DNA from: Collinsella aerofaciens
GTDB lineage: Bacteria; Actinomycetota; Coriobacteriia; Coriobacteriales; Coriobacteriaceae
Direction of reading: 5' to 3'
Assembly: GCF_015552075.1 (NCBI RefSeq)
Contig: NZ_JADNDZ010000015.1
Span: 1 to 35,406 of the forward strand
DNA length: 35,406 bases
The notes below the pieces were generated by a model that had not been told where the DNA came from, searched no databases, and saw nothing but the letters and a program-made list of their open reading frames with translations. This document shows, in pieces, positions 31,676-35,406 of this stretch. How positions within the stretch are numbered: the first letter of the stretch is position 1; every line of letters begins with the position of its first letter. The position numbers and the translations under genes were made by a program.

Positions 31676-33916
31676 TTACTTCTTGAATCGTGCGCCCTGA
31701 CGTTTTCTGCCCGATGCAAAGGTGGAACCTTTACGAGCCTGCGAACGCAGGCGCTCGATCGTTTCGTCCTCAGATGCACCCTCGAGCATCGCCCGAATCT
31801 GGACGACCGCATCGCGCAGACGTGCCGCCTCCTCAAAGTCCATGGCGGCGGAAGCGTTACGCATGTCCTCCTCCATGGTCTCGACGATCCGCACGAGTTC
31901 ATCATGCGGTAGTCCTTCCAGCTGCTCGGCAAGCGTCTGTTCGGGCGCCGCCGTCTCCGGCACGGCACCCTCACCATTTTCATCGGGCGTATAGAACGCG
32001 CCGTGACCCAACGAATCGCCTTTCGAGCGCCCCTTGGAGCCCACGGTCTTTTCGGCCTCGGCAATAAAGCTCGAGATGTCGTTAATGGCTTTGCGGACCG
32101 TCTTGGGCACAATGCCATGCTCTTCGTTATATGCCATCTGAATCTCGCGACGGCGCTGCGTCTCCTCGATGGCTTCTTTCATCGAATCGGTCACGACGTC
32201 AGCGTACATAATGACTTCGCCGTCGGCATTACGGGCCGCGCGGCCAATCGTCTGAATCAACGAACGGCGGTTGCGCAAAAAGCCTTCCTTATCCGCATCG
32301 AGAATCGCTACCAGCGAGACCTCGGGAAGGTCCAGACCCTCGCGGAGCAGGTTGATGCCAACGAGAACATCAATCTTTCCCTCGCGCAGCGTACGCAGGA
32401 TCTCGACACGATTCATCGTCGCCGTATCGGAGTGCATGTAATTAACCTTAATGCCGGCATCGAGCAGATGGTCGGTCAGGTCCTCTGCCATGCGTTTGGT
32501 CAGCGTCGTCACCAGTACGCGCTCCTTACGGGCCACGCGCTCGCGAATCTCATCCTCAAGATCGTCAATCTGGCCGCGAACCGGACGCACATCGATCTTG
32601 GGGTCGAGCAGACCGGTCGGACGAATAATCTGCTCGACGTCGTTCTGGCTGACGCGCAGCTCATAGTCGCCCGGCGTGGCCGAAACGTAGATGAACTGGG
32701 GGATCCTCGCCTCAAACTCATCGAAACGAAGCGGGCGGTTATCGAGCGCCGAAGGAAGACGAAAACCGTGCTCCACCAGCGTCACCTTACGCGAACGGTC
32801 GCCTTCGTGCATGCCGCGGATCTGCGGCACCGTCACATGGCTCTCGTCGATGATGCAGAGCATGTCCTTGGGAAAGTAATCGATCAGGGTAAACGGCGGC
32901 TCACCCGGCTTGCGCCCGTCCAGATGACGCGAGTAGTTCTCGATGCCGTTGCAAAAGCCCATCGTCTCGAGCATCTCAAGATCATAATCGGTGCGCTGCT
33001 GCAGACGCTGCGCCTCGAGCAACTTGTCGGTCGCCTTGAGCTCCGCCACGCGCTTCTCGCACTCTTCGCTGATCGATTTCAGAGCCGCCTTGACCTTCGG
33101 CTTCTCGGTCACGTAGTGCGATGCCGGCCATACGGGGATGGCCTCGTACTCACGAAGCATCTCTCCGGTGACCTCATCGTTCTCGGCAATCAGCTCGACC
33201 TCGTCGCCAAAGAACTCAAACCGCAACGGATGCTCGGCATAAGGCGGATACACGTCGACAACATCGCCGCGCACGCGGAACGTGCCGCGTGCCAGGTCAT
33301 AGTCATTGCGATCATATTGAATGTCGATAAGTGCATGGATAAAGTCATCGCGCTCGAGCGGCACCTTCTTGTCGACGTTTGGAGCCAGACCCGCATAGTC
33401 CTCAGGAGAGCCAATGCCATAGATACACGAGACCGATGCGACAACGATCACATCGCGTCGAGAGAGCAGTGACGCGGTCGCCTGATGGCGCAGCATCTCG
33501 ACCTCTTCGTTAATCGAGGAGTCTTTCTCGATATATGTATCGCTTTGCGGCACATACGCCTCGGGCTGATAGTAGTCGTAGTACGAGACAAAGTAGACCA
33601 CAGCATTGTTGGGAAAGAACTCTTTGAGCTCGCTCGCAAGCTGAGCGGCGAGCGTTTTATTGGGAGCCATGACCAGCGTCGGCTTCCCCAGGGCCTCAAT
33701 AGTCTTAGCCATCGTGAAGGTCTTGCCCGAACCAGTCACGCCCAGCAAAACCTGATAGCGATCTCCGTCCCTCACACCCTGCACAAGCGACTCAATGGCC
33801 TTAGGCTGAGAACCTGCAGGCTCATAAGGAGATACAACCTTAAATGGCACCTCAGAGCCCTCAACGCCAAAACGTTTGAGCTCTCCTCCAACACGCTCAA
33901 CTTCAAATTCCGCCAT
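31676..33916 (-). CDS. uvrB: Excinuclease ABC subunit B
   Basis: Helicase-like damage verification subunit. The 746 residues include [20 protein letters not shown], Walker [14 protein letters not shown] near residue 60, the beta-hairpin region [28 protein letters not shown], the DEAH-type box [11 protein letters not shown], the late helicase motifs [31 protein letters not shown] and QTIGRAARN, and a C-terminal UVR motif ([20 protein letters not shown]). It is longer than E. coli UvrB because of a Gly/Glu-rich linker before the UVR motif and a basic tail. ATG 33916 has AGGAG 5 nt upstream. It follows coaE and the transglycosylase gene, the actinobacterial coaE-uvrB neighbourhood. Confidence 0.97.
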   Translation of the reverse strand: MAEFEVERVGGELKRFGVEGSEVPFKVVSPYEPAGSQPKAIESLVQGVRDGDRYQVLLGVTGSGKTFTMAKTIEALGKPTLVMAPNKTLAAQLASELKEFFPNNAVVYFVSYYDYYQPEAYVPQSDTYIEKDSSINEEVEMLRHQATASLLSRRDVIVVASVSCIYGIGSPEDYAGLAPNVDKKVPLERDDFIHALIDIQYDRNDYDLARGTFRVRGDVVDVYPPYAEHPLRFEFFGDEVELIAENDEVTGEMLREYEAIPVWPASHYVTEKPKVKAALKSISEECEKRVAELKATDKLLEAQRLQQRTDYDLEMLETMGFCNGIENYSRHLDGRKPGEPPFTLIDYFPKDMLCIIDESHVTVPQIRGMHEGDRSRKVTLVEHGFRLPSALDNRPLRFDEFEARIPQFIYVSATPGDYELRVSQNDVEQIIRPTGLLDPKIDVRPVRGQIDDLEDEIRERVARKERVLVTTLTKRMAEDLTDHLLDAGIKVNYMHSDTATMNRVEILRTLREGKIDVLVGINLLREGLDLPEVSLVAILDADKEGFLRNRRSLIQTIGRAARNADGEVIMYADVVTDSMKEAIEETQRRREIQMAYNEEHGIVPKTVRKAINDISSFIAEAEKTVGSKGRSKGDSLGHGAFYTPDENGEGAVPETAAPEQTLAEQLEGLPHDELVRIVETMEEDMRNASAAMDFEEAARLRDAVVQIRAMLEGASEDETIERLRSQARKGSTFASGRKRQGARFKK

Positions 33917-33967
33917 GGATACTCCTAACTCATATATCTGCAGTATACGCAGGCGGCAGGTATAGTC

Positions 33968-34549
33968 CTATACGAACTGATCGGGATAGAGGGTCTTGTA
34001 GCGAACCCAGGCGTTATTGACGCGAATCAGATACGCCTGCGTCTCGGGGAAGGTGATCGCATTATGCAACGACGTGCTTTGTTGCGCCCATCCGTCGACA
34101 TTGCCCATGCCGGCGTTATAGGCAGCAATGGCACTATCCGTCGACCCGTTGAAATAGGCGAGAAGATACGAGAGGTATGCGCAGCCAAACTCGATATTCG
34201 TAGCCGGATCGTTAAGATTGTCGGCCGAATACTCCCCTCCGTCGACAAGGCCCTTGGCAATCATATCCTGGGCAGTCTCGGGCATCAGCTGCATCAATCC
34301 CTGAGCACCCTGATTCGACTCGGCCTCGGGATCCCAATTCGATTCCGACTTAATGACAGCGCACACCAGATACGGATCCAGATTATGCGAAATACTGGAT
34401 TGCTTTACATACGCCTCGTAGTCAATCGGATACAGCGGCTTAAAGAAAGCGGCAGGGGCACACGAGTAGACGAGCGAAATAAGGCCGAAGACGAACACAA
34501 CGGCAAGTGGCGCCACGCGATACCACGTAAAGAAACGTGCCTTAGGCAT
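33968..34549 (-). CDS. Membrane-anchored lytic transglycosylase (SLT family)
   Basis: A 193-residue protein with an N-terminal signal anchor (about residues 11-32, VAPLAVVFVFGLISLVYSCAPA). A Cys in this region does not sit in a clean lipobox. The SLT domain follows: CAVIKSESNWDPEAES with the catalytic Glu near residue 69, NQGAQGLMQLMPETA, FGCAYLSYLLAYF, and AIAAYNAGMGNV. Such enzymes cleave the glycan strands of peptidoglycan. ATG 34549 has GGAGGAGG closely upstream and overlaps the coaE end by 8 nt, so it is translationally coupled. Placed between coaE and uvrB; no functional link with either is evident. Confidence 0.9.
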   Translation of the reverse strand: MPKARFFTWYRVAPLAVVFVFGLISLVYSCAPAAFFKPLYPIDYEAYVKQSSISHNLDPYLVCAVIKSESNWDPEAESNQGAQGLMQLMPETAQDMIAKGLVDGGEYSADNLNDPATNIEFGCAYLSYLLAYFNGSTDSAIAAYNAGMGNVDGWAQQSTSLHNAITFPETQAYLIRVNNAWVRYKTLYPDQFV

Positions 34550-35183
34550 CGGCCTCCTCCTTATCCGGAGTATCTATAAACCCGTGGCATGCAAGCCATG
34601 AGTCAAGCTGCTCAAAGAGCGAATTATCGCCTGCGGCATTATCAATCACCGTTGTAGCGAGATTGCACAGCGCAGACTCATCGGGCTGGCAAGCAGAACG
34701 AGCATCGAAATCGGATGGCTCCATGCCACGTTGAATAGCGCGCTCGCGACGAACTGACAAAGGGGCGCTGATGACCAGAATTTCATCAGCCAAGCCAAAT
34801 GCATCCTCAAAACCAGTCGGAGCAGAAACCTCGACCACCGCAAAGGGATAACGGGGAGATGAAACCGTACAACAAACCGGATCGAGAATCCTAAGCGAAA
34901 GCTGTTCAATCAGAACGGGATGCACGATGCCATTGAGCCGTGCGACCGAATCAGGAGAAGCGAAAGCTCGAGAAGCGAGGATGCTGCGGCGAATGCCGCC
35001 TTCCTCATCCAAAATGTCCCAACCGAATTCATCCGCGAGAGTATTGACGATATCAGAGCCCGGCACATACAGAGATTTTGCAAGCTCATCCAGATCGATA
35101 AGCATAGCGCCACGAGATTCGAAATAGCGGCAGGCCGTCGACTTACCCGAAGCAATATTGCCCAAGACAAATACGGTAAACAT
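34542..35183 (-). CDS. coaE: Dephospho-CoA kinase
   Basis: Last step of coenzyme A synthesis, phosphorylating dephospho-CoA. The 213 residues start FTVFVLGNIASGKST (P-loop near residues 8-15), then LIDLDELAKSLYVPG, the RSILASRAF region, LNGIVHPVLIEQL, and VVEVSAPTGFEDAFGLADEILVISAPLSVRRERAIQRGM with the lid Arg residues. In many relatives the VEVPLL segment occupies the place of VEVSAP. ATG 35183 has GGGAGGG 4 nt upstream; an in-frame TTG one codon earlier is unlikely. First gene of coaE-transglycosylase-uvrB. Its promoter must lie in 35184-35310, where only weak -35/-10 matches are seen (for example TTGAGT, 19 nt, GATAAT). Confidence 0.93.
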   Translation of the reverse strand: MFTVFVLGNIASGKSTACRYFESRGAMLIDLDELAKSLYVPGSDIVNTLADEFGWDILDEEGGIRRSILASRAFASPDSVARLNGIVHPVLIEQLSLRILDPVCCTVSSPRYPFAVVEVSAPTGFEDAFGLADEILVISAPLSVRRERAIQRGMEPSDFDARSACQPDESALCNLATTVIDNAAGDNSLFEQLDSWLACHGFIDTPDKEEADA

Positions 35184-35309
35184 CAAGCCCTCCCTAACGC
35201 CAATGCGAGTAATTATCGCTCAAATACACTAGAAGGACTCAAAATACAGCCAAAGAGTAAGAGCGCATACGGGGGAGGTAGGTCCCAAAGCACAATGTGT
35301 ATACAACGC

Positions 35310-35338
35310 AAAAAGGGGGAGGCCGCGAGGCCTCCCCC
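35310..35338 (-). terminator. Strong intrinsic terminator of a gene beyond the right edge
   Basis: A perfect 10-bp stem GGGGGAGGCC (35315-35324) / GGCCTCCCCC (35329-35338) with loop GCGA, followed on the minus strand by five U. It ends a minus-strand transcript entering from the right. A UAA lies at 35345-35343, 5 nt upstream of the stem. Confidence 0.85.
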
Positions 35339-35406
35339 TTCTTTAGTTTCGGATGACGGCTCGGTGCCGTCCACCGGTCAGCGGCGCCCTGGCCTCCCAC
35401 GGGCTG

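Noticed and set aside
35343-35405. C-terminal tail of a minus-strand protein entering from the right edge, stop at 35343-35345
   Set aside because: About 20 codons before a stop just ahead of the terminator fit such a tail, but the residues match nothing I recognise. rpsA would be expected next to coaE in Actinobacteria, but this cannot be shown from the fragment.
35312-35406. Possible structured RNA gene end at the right edge (GACGGC...GCCGTC hairpin next to the terminator)
   Set aside because: The fragment does not show RNase P, tmRNA or SRP RNA landmarks. It is too short to support an RNA call.

Overview
The window reads as the chromosome of a high-GC Gram-positive anaerobe of the Actinomycetota, most likely class Coriobacteriia and close to Collinsella (inference from gene content and order, not from a database match). 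The pointers are the actinobacterial gene string uvrC / rapZ / whiA / gap / pgk / tpiA / secG, the K-to-R change in the RapZ P-loop, uvrB next to coaE, and extended GAAAGG(AGG)-type ribosome binding sites. Gene density is high: 27 protein genes, 23 on the minus strand and four on the plus strand. No tRNA, rRNA, IS element, phage gene or CRISPR array was seen.

Layout, left to right. 1-5400: secG, then a pgk-tpiA-gpmI glycolytic operon and a separately terminated gap gene, all minus. 5399-7255: whiA and rapZ, minus, 6 nt apart, without the yvcK gene that usually lies between them. 7354-17783: a ten-gene minus-strand block, transcribed from the right: substrate-binding lipoprotein, permease, a permease-ATPase fusion, ATPase, two AXE1-type acetylesterase paralogues, then DapA/NanA-family aldolase, ROK kinase and NanE epimerase. 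This reads as a complete sialic acid uptake and catabolism operon with a Sat-type ABC transporter. 17784-18148: its control region, with a perfect 8-7-8 inverted repeat and a LacI-like palindrome. 18149-25294: ybaK-murJ-uvrC and, separately, uvrA, all minus. 25488-31612: the only plus-strand genes: an LTA-synthase-type membrane sulfatase-fold enzyme, an Mrp Fe-S carrier ATPase, and two flavoproteins. 31676-35183: coaE, a small lytic transglycosylase and uvrB as a minus-strand operon. Beyond that lies only a strong terminator for a gene outside the window.

How the parts work together. The transporter would import free sialic acid, the esterase would remove O-acetyl groups, and NanA, NanK and NanE would convert Neu5Ac through ManNAc and ManNAc-6-P to GlcNAc-6-P. 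No sialidase, nagA or nagB is in the window, so release of sialic acid and the last steps lie elsewhere. The block sits between uvrC and rapZ, which are near neighbours in many Actinobacteria, so it looks inserted into a conserved cluster. All three nucleotide excision genes (uvrA, uvrB, uvrC) lie within about 16 kb.

Most notable points: (1) the second AXE1 paralogue has Gly where its neighbour has the nucleophilic Ser, so it is a probable pseudoenzyme kept in frame and translationally coupled to the intact copy; (2) the sat/nan operon is punctuated by large hairpins at almost every module boundary, some with strand-specific wobble pairing; (3) an unassigned perfect operator-like palindrome lies upstream of the transporter; (4) yvcK is missing from the rapZ-whiA pair.
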